A DNA stretch of 64,000 bases from Demequina sp. B12 (GCF_028823635.1 NZ_JAPEHU010000001.1:1-64000); one strand, 5' to 3'; shown: positions 7,995-16,737, counted from the stretch's first letter. Numbers and translations: made by a program. Notes: generated by a model not told the origin, from the letters alone.

Positions 7995-9161
7995 TCAGCG
8001 GTTGCCCTTCGCACGGTTGTGAGTCTTGCAGAGCATCTCGCAGTTCTCGAGTGTCGTCTCGCCACCCGTAGACCAGGCCGCGACGTGGTCAGCTTCCATC
8101 TCGGCAAGCTTGTAGAGCTTGGTCCTGTTCGCATTCACCCCAACCGCGCACAAGGGACAGTTGGAGGTCCCTTGAGAAACCGCAGCGTCCGTTTGTCGAG
8201 CAAACGCCTTCTGCTTAATTGCCCTATCGAATAGTCGGATGTTCAGAAGCCTTGGCTCGGTTTTGCCGCCAAGGACAAACTCATAGACCCCCCTCTTGTC
8301 ACCAACCGATTCATCAGACAGCAGCGCTTGAACATCAGCGTCAACGTCCGAAGGACTGTACGAGACTCCGTGGTATCGCTCGTACAGTCGGCCCCAATCA
8401 AGTCCGCGCATCATCGGGTCAGGCGGCGCGGTGAAGACGGCGTCGACCCAATCGATGACCGTGCGGAAGTAGCGCTTCAGCTCAGCGATTTCTGGATCGG
8501 GGCGGTGTGCCGCCATGTAACCATCGATTGTCAGACCTTGCGCCTCTGCCACCCACGACAGTGCAACCTCAAGGACCTCCTGCCTTACCGGGGATCCCTT
8601 CACATACGCGGACCATTTCTGGTGCAGGGCGTTGCTTGAGTTTGAGAACTCGGCCTTTGCCGCTGACACGAATGGTCCCGAGTAGATTGCGTTGCGCAGC
8701 TCCTGGTCGTTTAGTGGGATACCAACAATGTTGATGGTCTTGAACCACTCCTTGATCTCAGTCTCGGTGCCACTACAGACATACACGAGCAGCTCGCTGT
8801 CAAGGAGGAGTTGGCGCTGGTCTACGGGAAGTGAAGAGAATGTCTGTTCCTTTCCATCACGCGAGATGGCAAACTTTCCCGTTACGAACCGCCCGATACT
8901 GGTTATTCGCTGCTGCCCATCCAACACCTCAAGCGCATTTCCCGTTTCCACGAAGTAGATCAGGCCAAGCGGGTACCCCTTGAGCAGCGACTCGACGACT
9001 GCGACATCCCGCTTTCCGTCGTTGTAGATGTAGTTTCTCTGGTACTCAGGCTGAATCACCAACTCGCCGTTCAGCCCATACAGACCTTTGCCTTCGAGCT
9101 CGCTGTAGAAGAACCCGTCGGTGATCTCAGCGACTGTGTAAGTTGTCCTGCGAGTCTTCAC
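7995..9161 (-). CDS. DUF262 protein with C-terminal HNH nuclease domain
   Basis: The 388-aa protein starts with a DUF262 (GmrS/SspE-like ParB-fold NTPase) domain: PEYQRNY (38-44) and the signature DGQQR (81-85). The C-terminal ~54 residues are an HNH nuclease with CPLC (335-338), EADH (356-359) and the C..LC..HNRAKG zinc/metal half (374-386). DUF262 plus HNH proteins act as nucleases in type IV and phosphorothioate-dependent restriction. Here the GTG start overlaps the stop of a methyltransferase gene, so the pair probably forms a modification-linked restriction system. Which modification it avoids or attacks cannot be told from sequence. Confidence 0.8.
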   Translation of the reverse strand: MKTRRTTYTVAEITDGFFYSELEGKGLYGLNGELVIQPEYQRNYIYNDGKRDVAVVESLLKGYPLGLIYFVETGNALEVLDGQQRITSIGRFVTGKFAISRDGKEQTFSSLPVDQRQLLLDSELLVYVCSGTETEIKEWFKTINIVGIPLNDQELRNAIYSGPFVSAAKAEFSNSSNALHQKWSAYVKGSPVRQEVLEVALSWVAEAQGLTIDGYMAAHRPDPEIAELKRYFRTVIDWVDAVFTAPPDPMMRGLDWGRLYERYHGVSYSPSDVDADVQALLSDESVGDKRGVYEFVLGGKTEPRLLNIRLFDRAIKQKAFARQTDAAVSQGTSNCPLCAVGVNANRTKLYKLAEMEADHVAAWSTGGETTLENCEMLCKTHNRAKGNR

Positions 9162-10333
9162 TGTGCGCGCCTCTGCTTAATGAACAGGCGCTTGTAGACC
9201 CCTCTAACGGGGTAACCCACGTCGAAGAACGTCCCGGGACCAAACGAGTCGACACGTATCGCGCCGCTGAGAGTCCCCGAGTTCGACTTCTTACGTACGC
9301 CATCCACGACCCGCTCCTTCTTGCCATACTTCTTCGTCCTCGGATAGTCACCTTCGCTACTACCGACGATCTCGAACTGCTCGGGGTTGTACTTGTCCAG
9401 GAAGGTAATCGGCACCCCCATCAACCCGTCATAGTCACCAGGAATGGCATCCGTGAAAGGAACCTCGATTGCGTCGAAGTTGTCGTACCGTTCGTAGCCT
9501 GCATCTCGGACCTCACGGTGCTTGCTGTACTTAAGGTTGTCGGCCATCGACATGAGCTGCAACGGCTCGTGGCGACGCCCGTGCTCGATGCTGGTGAACC
9601 ACCTGACACCCTTCACGCGGATGTATCGGCTTCCGTCTTCGCCAATGCGCGTCCCCGCCGCGTTAAGCGGATAGCTCTCTGGCACCCTGAACTCGCGGTC
9701 GCCGCTCGAGATAGTTGGACCGAGCCACATCCTGTTGTCCCGAATAAGGGGGAACACTTCCTTGTACGTGATGGCATTCATGTTCCCAATCACCGAGAAC
9801 TGAACATTACCTTCCGCAAGCCAAGAAACAAAGGCGCGGAAAAGCGAAAATGGCGGATTCGTGATGACGATGTCCGCTTCATCCCGAAGCGCAGTGACCT
9901 CCTCACTACGGAAGTCGCCATCGCCATCGAGATAATCCCATTCCAGATCATCGATGTCGACGCGACCGTCACCAGAGATGTCGTGCGGCAGGAGCGTGAA
10001 GACACGCCCTCGCTCCATCGACTTGTCGGGGTCATAGTCAGGGTCGTCGAGCTCGAACAGAGTAGGCGTGTAGAAAGATGCGCCAGCGTTGCTGTTGGGC
10101 GCATAGCTGGTCGAAATCAGTTTCTTGATGCCAAGGTCGGCGAAATGGAGCGCGAAGAACTTGGTGAAGTTTGACCACTCTGGGTCATCACATGGCAACA
10201 ATACGGTCTTGTCGCGGAACACGTCTGGGTCGTACTCAAGGTAGGCATTTACCTCCCTCTCGATGTCGACCCACTGGGTGTAGAACTCGTTCTTCTGGGC
10301 CACCCTCGCGGCAGAAAGGTCGGTGTTCGCCAT
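9158..10333 (-). CDS. EcoRI-type adenine-specific DNA methyltransferase
   Basis: The 391-aa protein shows the EcoRI methylase family pattern: KNEFYTQ near the N-terminus (14-20), [12 protein letters not shown] (45-56) as the AdoMet-binding strand region, and the catalytic NPPF (159-162) of N6-adenine methylases. It would methylate adenine in a specific site. It is the first gene of a two-gene operon with the DUF262-HNH nuclease, and the genes overlap by 4 bases. No EcoRI-like endonuclease is present, so the HNH protein is the only candidate cognate nuclease. Confidence 0.85.
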   Translation of the reverse strand: MANTDLSAARVAQKNEFYTQWVDIEREVNAYLEYDPDVFRDKTVLLPCDDPEWSNFTKFFALHFADLGIKKLISTSYAPNSNAGASFYTPTLFELDDPDYDPDKSMERGRVFTLLPHDISGDGRVDIDDLEWDYLDGDGDFRSEEVTALRDEADIVITNPPFSLFRAFVSWLAEGNVQFSVIGNMNAITYKEVFPLIRDNRMWLGPTISSGDREFRVPESYPLNAAGTRIGEDGSRYIRVKGVRWFTSIEHGRRHEPLQLMSMADNLKYSKHREVRDAGYERYDNFDAIEVPFTDAIPGDYDGLMGVPITFLDKYNPEQFEIVGSSEGDYPRTKKYGKKERVVDGVRKKSNSGTLSGAIRVDSFGPGTFFDVGYPVRGVYKRLFIKQRRAQ

Positions 10334-10717
10334 GTCGGGACTCTACCGAAGCGAGCCCTCGAGGTAACGGCACCACGCTCGCCGACAGCTACTCCCTGCA
10401 CCAATGAACGCAACGTCCCCGCACGCGACCCTCGCAAGTCAGACCCACACTCCCGTCGTTCGCTGTGGTCCACGCGTCTGGTCGCGGGCAACTGTCCACA
10501 TGGAACCACTAGACCTACCCAGACCAGTTCTGGGAGATCCGTCGATCCCGGTCGCGTTCGCCAAATCAACCTGGGCGTTTACTGATCCCACGGACCATTC
10601 TGGGCGCTAATTAGGCAAGAAAGGTAAAGGCGCTTTCGGTACAATAGAAGTGTCACTACGTAGGTGTGCCCGAAGCGCCGCCGTTGCCGTGAAGGCCGTA
10701 GGATGCCAATCGCATTC
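10334..10717. other. Intergenic region between the methyltransferase and the next module
   Basis: This stretch of about 380 bases holds no convincing gene. It must contain the promoter of the leftward methyltransferase-nuclease operon and that of the rightward small-gene module. A TACAAT hexamer at 10640-10645 is a candidate -10 box for rightward transcription; no well-spaced -35 box is obvious. Confidence 0.5.
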
Positions 10718-10751
10718 AAGCCCGGTTCGCCCTTTGGTGGCCGGGCTTTTT
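10718..10751 (+). terminator. Terminator-like hairpin 21 bases before a start codon
   Basis: AAGCCCGG (10718-10725) pairs with CCGGGCTT (10741-10748) and runs into five T residues. Its position between the promoter region and the ATG at 10773, with AAGGAG right after it, suggests an attenuator rather than the end of an upstream gene; no rightward gene precedes it. Confidence 0.65.
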
Positions 10752-10772
10752 GCATGCCTGAAGGAGCAACAC

Positions 10773-11072
10773 ATGTCTTTGTCATGGAACGACGTAGCCG
10801 CCGTAGTCGCTCGGTGGACAGTCACCATGAGGTCCGAGCTCGAGTCGCTGGCTATCGACGCAGGTCAAGTTGTCGCCGCCGTGCGCCGCCGGTGGGACAC
10901 CGACCCTGAGTTCAAAGCTGCGCTGATCCGTGAAGGCCTCAAGGGCCTGACGTTCGTGATTGTGCGTGGTCCGAGAGCCACGATCTTGTATGTGGCAAGC
11001 GCCGCCATCGGGTTGGTCGCGCTGCTGATTTCGACCCTGTCCGACGACGAGGGGTTCGTCCCCGCGTTCTAA
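10773..11072 (+). CDS. Small membrane protein of the hairpin-separated module
   Basis: The 99-aa product has an amphipathic, charged N-terminal two thirds and one C-terminal membrane segment (about 70-90, rich in Ala, Ile, Leu and Val). GAAGGAGCAACAC places the ribosome at the ATG. It is the first of three genes each preceded by a GC-rich hairpin. The function is unknown; the single C-terminal anchor could place it at the membrane. Confidence 0.6.
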   Translation: MSLSWNDVAAVVARWTVTMRSELESLAIDAGQVVAAVRRRWDTDPEFKAALIREGLKGLTFVIVRGPRATILYVASAAIGLVALLISTLSDDEGFVPAF

Positions 11073-11090
11073 CCCGCTCCCTGGAAATCT

Positions 11091-11122
11091 GCCCCGTCTT
11101 CCCTGGTTGGGGGCGGGGCTTT
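11091..11122 (+). terminator. Terminator-like hairpin before the DUF932 gene
   Basis: GCCCCG (11091-11096) pairs with CGGGGC (11114-11119); CCC and GGG inside extend the stem. A TTT follows, then GAAGGAGG and the next ATG. It may end or attenuate transcription between the two genes. Confidence 0.55.
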
Positions 11123-11144
11123 GTCATGTCCGAAGGAGGACAGC

Positions 11145-12209
11145 ATGTCCAATGAAACTCTTGCCGATCTGAACACCAACACGTTGATCGGTCACACCGA
11201 TACGCGGGGCACCGCGTGGCACTACCGCGCCGAACTTCAAGGCGAGACCTCGAACCACTACCCCAACGAGATCCCCGTCGACGACGTCGCACGTCGCCTG
11301 TTCGACTGGGATGCCCAATCGCGTCCTGTCGCAGTTGAGAGGCCCGCTGACGTCTCCACGATGACGCACTTAAACGAGGGCGGTCGTCCGGTGCGATGGG
11401 AGACCGTTCCCGACCGCCAAGCCATCGTCCGCTCCGACAGGTCCGATGGCAACGTCATGGGGATCTTCACCAACTCGTACACCCCACACCCCTACCGGGA
11501 GTGGCTGTTGGAGACGGTGGCGAACCTGCTCGACGATGACCTATCCATCAGCTCTGCAGGCCTGCTACGTGACGGGGCCATCGCATGGGTCGAGGTTTCC
11601 GTGCCACGCACGTTCACGACCCTCGAAGGCGTGCAGTTCAGACCCAACTTACTGGCGACGACGACCTTCGACGGATCGCTAGCGACCACATACAAGCGCA
11701 CGGTCACAGATGTCGTGTGCGACAACACCAGGGCAACTGCGCTGGGCGAGAAGAGCGAGCAGATCAAGGTGCGCCACTCCAAGCACTCCCGCCTGCGCCT
11801 GAGCACCGCGCGCGAGGCACTGAACTTAGTGTTCGCCACCGCAGAAGACTTCACCGCCGACATACGTGCCCTGTGCTCGACCCAGGTGTCTGACCGTCAG
11901 TGGGCGGACTTCCTCGACCTGTGGGCTCCCGTCTCCAACCCCGCAGGCGAGCGGATGAGTGGCAAGGCGCTCACGTTGGCTGAGCGCAAGCGCGACGCCA
12001 TGGCCACCATGTGGGCCACGGATCCTCGTGTGGCTCCGTGGCGTGGCACCGCCCACGGAGTCCTCCAAGCCGCCAACACCTACGAACACCACGCCAGGCC
12101 TGTACGGGGAGCTTCCCGTGCCGAGCGCAACATGCTGCGCACTGTCACCGGCGACTTCGCCGCCGCCGACCATCACGCACGCGAACTCCTCAACCGAGTC
12201 CTCGCGTAA
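11145..12209 (+). CDS. DUF932 phage/plasmid-like protein
   Basis: The 354-aa protein matches the DUF932 family (phage/plasmid-like protein TIGR03299), seen in the start region with a regulator-like WET/RQAIVRSD stretch, the central DGSLATTYKRTVTDVVCDNT block and the C-terminal helical tail with GTAHGVLQAANTYEHHA. Members are found on plasmids and phages; some sit near defence or replication genes, but no activity is firmly assigned. The ATG at 11145 follows GAAGGAGGACAGC; an in-frame TTG at 11121 is inside the hairpin and is not preferred. Confidence 0.75.
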   Translation: MSNETLADLNTNTLIGHTDTRGTAWHYRAELQGETSNHYPNEIPVDDVARRLFDWDAQSRPVAVERPADVSTMTHLNEGGRPVRWETVPDRQAIVRSDRSDGNVMGIFTNSYTPHPYREWLLETVANLLDDDLSISSAGLLRDGAIAWVEVSVPRTFTTLEGVQFRPNLLATTTFDGSLATTYKRTVTDVVCDNTRATALGEKSEQIKVRHSKHSRLRLSTAREALNLVFATAEDFTADIRALCSTQVSDRQWADFLDLWAPVSNPAGERMSGKALTLAERKRDAMATMWATDPRVAPWRGTAHGVLQAANTYEHHARPVRGASRAERNMLRTVTGDFAAADHHARELLNRVLA

Positions 12210-12226
12210 CCCCACCCCAACGCATC

Positions 12227-12267
12227 GCCCCGTCGCATCGGCCCTCCGCTGTTGCGGCGGGGCTTTT
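12227..12267 (+). terminator. Terminator-like hairpin before the DUF4192 gene
   Basis: GCCCCG (12227-12232) pairs with CGGGGC (12258-12263), with an inner CCGC/GCGG stem, followed by TTTT. It lies 17 bases after the DUF932 stop and 23 bases before the next ATG. The loop also contains the only GCATCGGCC word in the island (12235-12243). Confidence 0.55.
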
Positions 12268-12289
12268 CGTGCCGCTGAAAGGAACCATC

Positions 12290-12832
12290 ATGACCACCAC
12301 CCACACCTCGACCACGCATGCCCAGCAACGCGCATCGGCGGCATACGAGAACGCCCGCCCCGACCTCGCGGACTATCTACGCGCGTTGGAGCACGTCAAA
12401 CGTGACGGCGAACCGTGCTCCGACCTCATCGGCAAAGCCGCCAAAGCCCTCACCGACATCAAGATCCGCGACTGCGTGGTCATACTCATGGGCTACGCCC
12501 CCGCCACCATCAACCCCGACGACCTCTCCGACGGCCCCACCGAAACCCAAGCCGAAGCCGCAATGTCACGCATCGTGTCACCAGATGCGGGGGTGAGGCC
12601 CGGCACGTCCGTGGCTCGCCACCGGGCGCTCATTGAGCTCATCGCGTCGCACGTACCCGCACATGCTCCAGCGGCGACACTGCTGGCCTTGATCGCGTGG
12701 TGGGACGACGACCTTGCGTCAGCCATTCACCACCTAGAGAACGCGTTCGAGGCCGACCCCGTGTACAACCTGGCACACCTCATCGCCGCCACCATCACCA
12801 TCCAGCCCCGCCCGGGCTGGACCATGCGCTGA
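12290..12832 (+). CDS. DUF4192-like protein
   Basis: The 180-aa product has the actinobacterial DUF4192 signature: an internal LLALIAWWDDDLASA helix followed by a helix with EADPVYNLAHL near the C-terminus. It is shorter than chromosomal members (often 300 residues or more) and seems to keep mainly the C-terminal half. A strong ribosome site (GAAAGGAACC) follows the hairpin. Function is unknown. The next gene, an integrase, begins 13 bases after its stop, so the two are likely co-transcribed. Confidence 0.65.
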   Translation: MTTTHTSTTHAQQRASAAYENARPDLADYLRALEHVKRDGEPCSDLIGKAAKALTDIKIRDCVVILMGYAPATINPDDLSDGPTETQAEAAMSRIVSPDAGVRPGTSVARHRALIELIASHVPAHAPAATLLALIAWWDDDLASAIHHLENAFEADPVYNLAHLIAATITIQPRPGWTMR

Positions 12833-12844
12833 AAGGACTCGCCG

Positions 12845-13732
12845 ATGTTCAACCGACCAACACGCACCGGCTCACTGTCGTTCTGGGACTACTTCACCGC
12901 GTACGCCGACCGCCAAGTGTGGGCACCACACACCGCACGCGCCGTCCATCTCGCCGCCCGCACCTTCCCGCACAAGCAGGCACCCCTTAGGTCAATCACG
13001 CCAGCCAACATCGAGACATGGATCAAAACCATGCACGATGACGGTCTCGCAGGATCAACGATCCGTACGCGGGTCGCCAACGTTCGGCCAGTGTTCGCCG
13101 CCGCCGTCCGCGACGGCCACGTCACCGACAACCCCTGTAGTGGTGTGCGACTACCGCGAATCACCAGGCGCGCCACGCGCGTCGCGCTGCCCAGTGAAGA
13201 GGTCGTGCAACGGCTCGTGCGGGGTGCACCCCAGCCCTACGACCTGCTGTTCGCTCTCGCCGCATACGCGGGGCTGAGACTTGGCGAAGCACGTGCCCTG
13301 ACGTGGGGCGATGTCGACATCAACGCGCGCCAGGTTCACGTCCGCCACCAGCTCCAGCAAAAGCCCGGCGGCGGGTGGGAGACACTTCCACCCAAGTACG
13401 GCTCCTACCGCACCATCCCCCTCGCACCCGAACTCATCGGACCACTATTGGAGGCCGAACGGGAAGAAGCCAGGCTCGTCGTGGAAGGCCCCGCAGGAGG
13501 CCCAGTGCACCCGGGCAGCATCCAACGCGTCTGGAGCCGCCACAGGCGCTCAGGCGGCCTCCCAGAGGCCTTCCACATACATGACCTGCGCCACTGGTTC
13601 GCTTCACGCCTCATCGCCAAAGGCACCGATGTCCTCACCGTCCAGCGGCAGCTCGGTCACGCCAAGGCCTCCACCAGCCTCGACGTCTACGGGCACCTCT
13701 GGACCACCCCATTCACCACCACCAGGCAGTAA
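12845..13732 (+). CDS. Tyrosine recombinase, internal to the island
   Basis: The 295-aa protein has a short core-binding domain (about 10-100) and a complete catalytic domain: R145 in YAGLRLGEAR, H246/R249 in HDLRH, H272 in LGHAK and Y282 in DVYGH. It lacks the arm-binding domain found in the att-adjacent integrases and belongs to a different subfamily. It is followed by a strong terminator but no tRNA-like att repeat, so its target is unknown. It may mark an older or nested element, or act in dimer resolution. Confidence 0.85.
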   Translation: MFNRPTRTGSLSFWDYFTAYADRQVWAPHTARAVHLAARTFPHKQAPLRSITPANIETWIKTMHDDGLAGSTIRTRVANVRPVFAAAVRDGHVTDNPCSGVRLPRITRRATRVALPSEEVVQRLVRGAPQPYDLLFALAAYAGLRLGEARALTWGDVDINARQVHVRHQLQQKPGGGWETLPPKYGSYRTIPLAPELIGPLLEAEREEARLVVEGPAGGPVHPGSIQRVWSRHRRSGGLPEAFHIHDLRHWFASRLIAKGTDVLTVQRQLGHAKASTSLDVYGHLWTTPFTTTRQ

Positions 13733-13743
13733 CCCCACACCAC

Positions 13744-13779
13744 CCGGCCCCGAACCTGATCGCTCAGGTTCGGGGCCGG
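13744..13779. terminator. Perfect 15-bp hairpin after the internal integrase
   Basis: CCGGCCCCGAACCTG (13744-13758) and CAGGTTCGGGGCCGG (13765-13779) form a perfect stem with a 6-nt loop, 12 bases after the integrase stop. Confidence 0.75.
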
Positions 13780-13884
13780 TGCGATCTTTCGTGCGTTGAC
13801 CTACAGTCCGTCACCGCCGACTCGGGCAGGTTGCCCACCACGCCTTGTAAAGTTACGCGCAAAGACAATGCTGAGGGGACCCCA

Positions 13885-14445
13885 GTGAGCGACGGAGCCG
13901 CACCGAATCAGGAGACGCCAACATCCGAGGAACCGAGCCCGTGGGCTCCGATCCTCTACTTCGCCGTTGCTGGACTCGTCAGTCTGGGACTTTGGTTTGC
14001 GCTCGGCTGGATCGTTGACCGCTTCACCAACAGTGCGTTCCCTTGGCACTGGGGTATCGCGATTCCTATCGTCGCAGCAGCCGCTGGCGTCTTGTCGACG
14101 GCTATCAAACTATCGCGCAAGGACAAGGACGATGCGGTCATGGGCTTTCTCCTGACGCTGGCGGTCCCAGTCTTCGGGGTCGCCCTCTTCGCCACCGGAT
14201 TGCTCGACGCGATTCTCACTAACACAGATGTCGAGATCGGCCCCGTTGGGGTCTACTCCACGACTGACGCTGCACTTGATCTGGCACCGCCTATCTGCGA
14301 AGCCGTTGCGGAAGGCCGAAGTGACAGATTCATAGTTGAAACGCTTATTGAACTTGAAATCGATGGAGCCCCGGACTGGTTCATCGAGGAGGCAGCCACT
14401 AAAGCCATTGATTACCACTGTTGGTACCGCAATATTCTTCGCTAG
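13885..14445 (+). CDS. Hypothetical membrane protein
   Basis: The 186-aa product has an acidic, Pro-rich N-terminus, three predicted membrane segments (about residues 20-42, 54-72 and 87-110) and a C-terminal soluble part of about 70 residues. The GTG start follows GAGGGGAC; an in-frame TTG at 13831 lacks such a site. No family is recognised. It stands alone between the integrase terminator and the leftward primase gene. Confidence 0.55.
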   Translation: MSDGAAPNQETPTSEEPSPWAPILYFAVAGLVSLGLWFALGWIVDRFTNSAFPWHWGIAIPIVAAAAGVLSTAIKLSRKDKDDAVMGFLLTLAVPVFGVALFATGLLDAILTNTDVEIGPVGVYSTTDAALDLAPPICEAVAEGRSDRFIVETLIELEIDGAPDWFIEEAATKAIDYHCWYRNILR

Positions 14446-14468
14446 CGCCGCAGCAGAGCCCGATGCGG

Positions 14469-14492
14469 GTGTGCTGCGTTTACCCAGCACAC
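14469..14492. terminator. Possible terminator between convergent genes
   Basis: GTGTGCTG (14469-14476) pairs with CAGCACAC (14485-14492) across 8 bases. It lies 24 bases after the membrane protein stop, between convergent genes. There is no T tract, so termination is only inferred. Confidence 0.4.
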
Positions 14493-14653
14493 ATCGCAAC
14501 GTGGGCGACGTCGCGTAAAGGCAGGCACCGCACCTCCCGGCGGCGAGGAATCGTAAGTCGTACGCGTGCAAGAACAACACCCCCGCGTACCAATAGAGCC
14601 ATAGTGCGTATGTATGTGTACGAGTTTCGGCGCACCCCGCAATGGTTGAATCC

Positions 14654-16183
14654 TCATGAGCCCTGAGGTGTCCTCCGAAGCCGCACCGCTCTTGCATCGC
14701 GCACACCCTCGCGCAGGCGCTCCGCCGCCCCAGCCGCTGCCTGAATCTGACCTGCGTAGGGCACGGTCCTCGTGATGATAAGACCAGAACCCTGATCTCT
14801 CACCAAGGAGTGCTCGAAGAGGGTCGCGAGGTGCTTCTGGACCGTGGGCTCAGCAAGTCCGAGCGCACTCGAGATGTCAGCCCTGGACGTCGCGGGGTGG
14901 TCCGTCACGAACTGGTAGACAACTCCAGCCCAACGACCGAGGCCCCAACGGTTCATGAAGGTTTCATGCACATAGAACGGAGACGCCAACGCACTGCCCT
15001 CAAACTCACTCGGCACACGGTCGAGGGCCAGCTCGAACCGCCGTGCGAGTCGCATTGGCCCCCGGTCCAACCCCGGGATACCCGGCGGCGTCACATCCCG
15101 CACAAGGCCCATGTCTTGCAGGACGACGAGGGCCCTCGACACGGAGTCCAGGCTCCCGAGCAGACCTCCAATGAGCAGATCACGAACTGATGCGTTGACG
15201 ACAGATCGACCCGCCCGCTCCGCAGTCAGAATGAGTGCTTCCAGGACCGCCAGCAGCGTGGCCCGCCCCTTCGAACGTGACCTTTGCAACACCTCCGCCT
15301 GCGCCCACGCACGGAAGCGCCTGAGTTCCACCATGACAGGCCCGTCGGCTTGCTGGAACCGCTGGACGTACCCCCAAAGGTATTCCCAGAAGTAAGTGTG
15401 GTCGGACCAGGACCGGTCGCCCTGAGCGTCGAGGTAGACCCTTCCTATCCCAAAGGCCGGGCAGGTCAGTAGCGCGAGCACATCGTCGGCTGCCCAACCG
15501 GCTGCATGCGCAGCCGCAACTACGGTCACCAGACGGCTACTGCGAGTAGAGTCGCCGCGTACCTCTTGGCCTGACATCTCGCCTGTCTTCACGATGTGCC
15601 GTATTCGCCCACTGAGACCACGGCGCGGAAGGCCGTCCGTAGCAAGTCTGCCTTCGACTTCTTGGAGCGACGCGGGCCGCACGGGGGTCGAACGTGCCGA
15701 CCTCCTCCGGTGAAGGACGCCTGGAGGGCGAATCGATCTGCCCCCCGTGGTCCGAGGATCGCCGCCAAGGTGTCGCCCTCTTTCTTCCCAAGCCTTGCGG
15801 CGCGAGAGACCTGCCACCACACAGAACACGTGGCTCCGACGTTGTCCATCTGCGGATCGGCCTCCGCTATGACACAGGACCGGCGAGTAGCCCGCAACCA
15901 GCAGTTCGAGATACAGCACCATCGCAGAGGCTTCGCACTGATCGTTGTCAAAGTCCACGCCGAGGACATCAGACCTCATCCGCACGAAGAACGGTTCGTC
16001 CCGGTCCACAAGCGCACCGATGTCGTCCCACGGCCCCTGAGTGTTGTCGACGCCGTCATACGCGGGGGCTCTCGGCCCCGACGAGATGAGCCGAGCAATG
16101 CGGTAAACACACGATGCGCTTTCTTCGGCGAGGGTCAGTAGTTCTGATTCACGCGTCGCTTGCGCGTCGCCGAGCGAACTCAC
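14654..16183 (-). CDS. AEP-like primase/polymerase with C-terminal winged helix
   Basis: The 509-aa reading from the GTG at 16183 is preferred because that GTG overlaps the upstream stop by 4 bases; a longer reading to 16459 would run through two other genes. An archaeo-eukaryotic primase-like signature is visible: GVDFDND (D77, D79 as metal ligands), SGG followed by SH (H118) and IRPPG..H (151-158). A helix-turn-helix follows near 431-461. This fits the replication or primase protein of integrative elements in which such genes follow an excisionase. The primase assignment is by motif only. Confidence 0.55.
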   Translation of the reverse strand: MSSLGDAQATRESELLTLAEESASCVYRIARLISSGPRAPAYDGVDNTQGPWDDIGALVDRDEPFFVRMRSDVLGVDFDNDQCEASAMVLYLELLVAGYSPVLCHSGGRSADGQRRSHVFCVVAGLSRRKAWEERGRHLGGDPRTTGGRSIRPPGVLHRRRSARSTPVRPASLQEVEGRLATDGLPRRGLSGRIRHIVKTGEMSGQEVRGDSTRSSRLVTVVAAAHAAGWAADDVLALLTCPAFGIGRVYLDAQGDRSWSDHTYFWEYLWGYVQRFQQADGPVMVELRRFRAWAQAEVLQRSRSKGRATLLAVLEALILTAERAGRSVVNASVRDLLIGGLLGSLDSVSRALVVLQDMGLVRDVTPPGIPGLDRGPMRLARRFELALDRVPSEFEGSALASPFYVHETFMNRWGLGRWAGVVYQFVTDHPATSRADISSALGLAEPTVQKHLATLFEHSLVRDQGSGLIITRTVPYAGQIQAAAGAAERLREGVRDARAVRLRRTPQGS

Positions 16184-16410
16184 GCTGTTCCCGACGTGCG
16201 CTCCTCGTTCCCGGCGTCGTCGCCGAAGATGAGGTTTTTCCGGTACCGGGCGCGGCAGTCCGTGTGCCACCAATGGGACTTCTGACCGGCGAGCGAGATC
16301 TTGTGCACCGGGTCCCCTTCGTTCATGTAGAGACCGCATCCAGGGCACCGCGCGTTGTAGTTCCAGCGGGCGATACCCTGCGGGTCGCGCCACGCCGGTT
16401 GCGGGGTCAT
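16180..16410 (-). CDS. Small zinc-ribbon protein
   Basis: The 76-aa protein has CPGC (21-24) and a distant HTDC (49-52), a Cys3His zinc-binding pattern, in a basic and aromatic setting. It overlaps both neighbours by 4 bases, between the excisionase-like gene and the primase-like gene, so all three are translated together. It may bind DNA or serve as a primase accessory; no family name is certain. Confidence 0.65.
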   Translation of the reverse strand: MTPQPAWRDPQGIARWNYNARCPGCGLYMNEGDPVHKISLAGQKSHWWHTDCRARYRKNLIFGDDAGNEERTSGTA

Positions 16411-16631
16411 CGAACGCCCCCCTTGAGATCAGCGGCGCGCTGAAAATCGATCCAGGCATCCACGTCGCTTGGCCGATACCTGAGGTGACGCCCCAGCCTG
16501 AAACCTCGAGGCCCTTGCCCCCTCGTCCGCCACACGTAGAGCGTGGCTACTGGTACACCGAGAAGGTCGGCCACCTCGTGCACGTCGAGCAGTGGGCCGC
16601 GATCCGCCCGTGCATCCGTCATTGTCATCAT
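16407..16631 (-). CDS. Excisionase / AlpA-like helix-turn-helix protein
   Basis: The 74-aa protein is nearly all one MerR/Xis-type DNA-binding domain: LLDVHEVADLLGVPVATLYVWR followed by the wing GRHLRYRPSDVDAWI. Such proteins direct excision and often activate early genes. AAGGAG lies just upstream of ATGATGACAATG; any of the three ATGs may serve, and the second (16628) has the best spacing. It heads the leftward Xis/zinc-ribbon/primase operon and faces the XRE regulator. Confidence 0.8.
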   Translation of the reverse strand: MMTMTDARADRGPLLDVHEVADLLGVPVATLYVWRTRGQGPRGFRLGRHLRYRPSDVDAWIDFQRAADLKGGVR

Positions 16632-16650
16632 CTCTCCTTAACCTGCTTCA

Positions 16651-16670
16651 CAGTGCAACAAAATGCACTG
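16651..16670. promoter_or_regulatory. Palindromic operator between excisionase and XRE genes
   Basis: CAGTGCA (16651-16657) and TGCACTG (16664-16670) are a perfect inverted repeat with a 6-base AT-rich centre. It lies in the 108-base divergent region controlling both operons, where a phage-type repressor would bind. A second inverted pair is at 16710-16737. Confidence 0.55.
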
Positions 16671-16709
16671 ATTTTGTGTGGATCACGAGAGTAAGCATGA
16701 GTACCGCAA

Positions 16710-16737
16710 CTACACAAGTCTGCGTGCTACTGTGTAG
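16710..16737. promoter_or_regulatory. Inverted repeat abutting the XRE start codon
   Basis: CTACACA (16710-16716) and TGTGTAG (16731-16737) are perfect inverted halves separated by 14 bases; the right half ends two bases before the ATG. TACTGT at 16727-16732 could be a -10 box for a leaderless XRE transcript. The layout suggests autoregulation; this is inferred. Confidence 0.4.

Noticed and set aside
9143-10174. A 343-codon open frame on the plus strand opposite the methyltransferase
   Set aside because: It is antisense to the EcoRI-type methyltransferase, which has the NPPF motif and is coupled to the nuclease gene.
16184-16459. N-terminal extension of the primase-like protein
   Set aside because: It covers the zinc-ribbon gene and part of the excisionase gene in another frame; the GTG at 16183 overlaps the upstream stop in the usual way.
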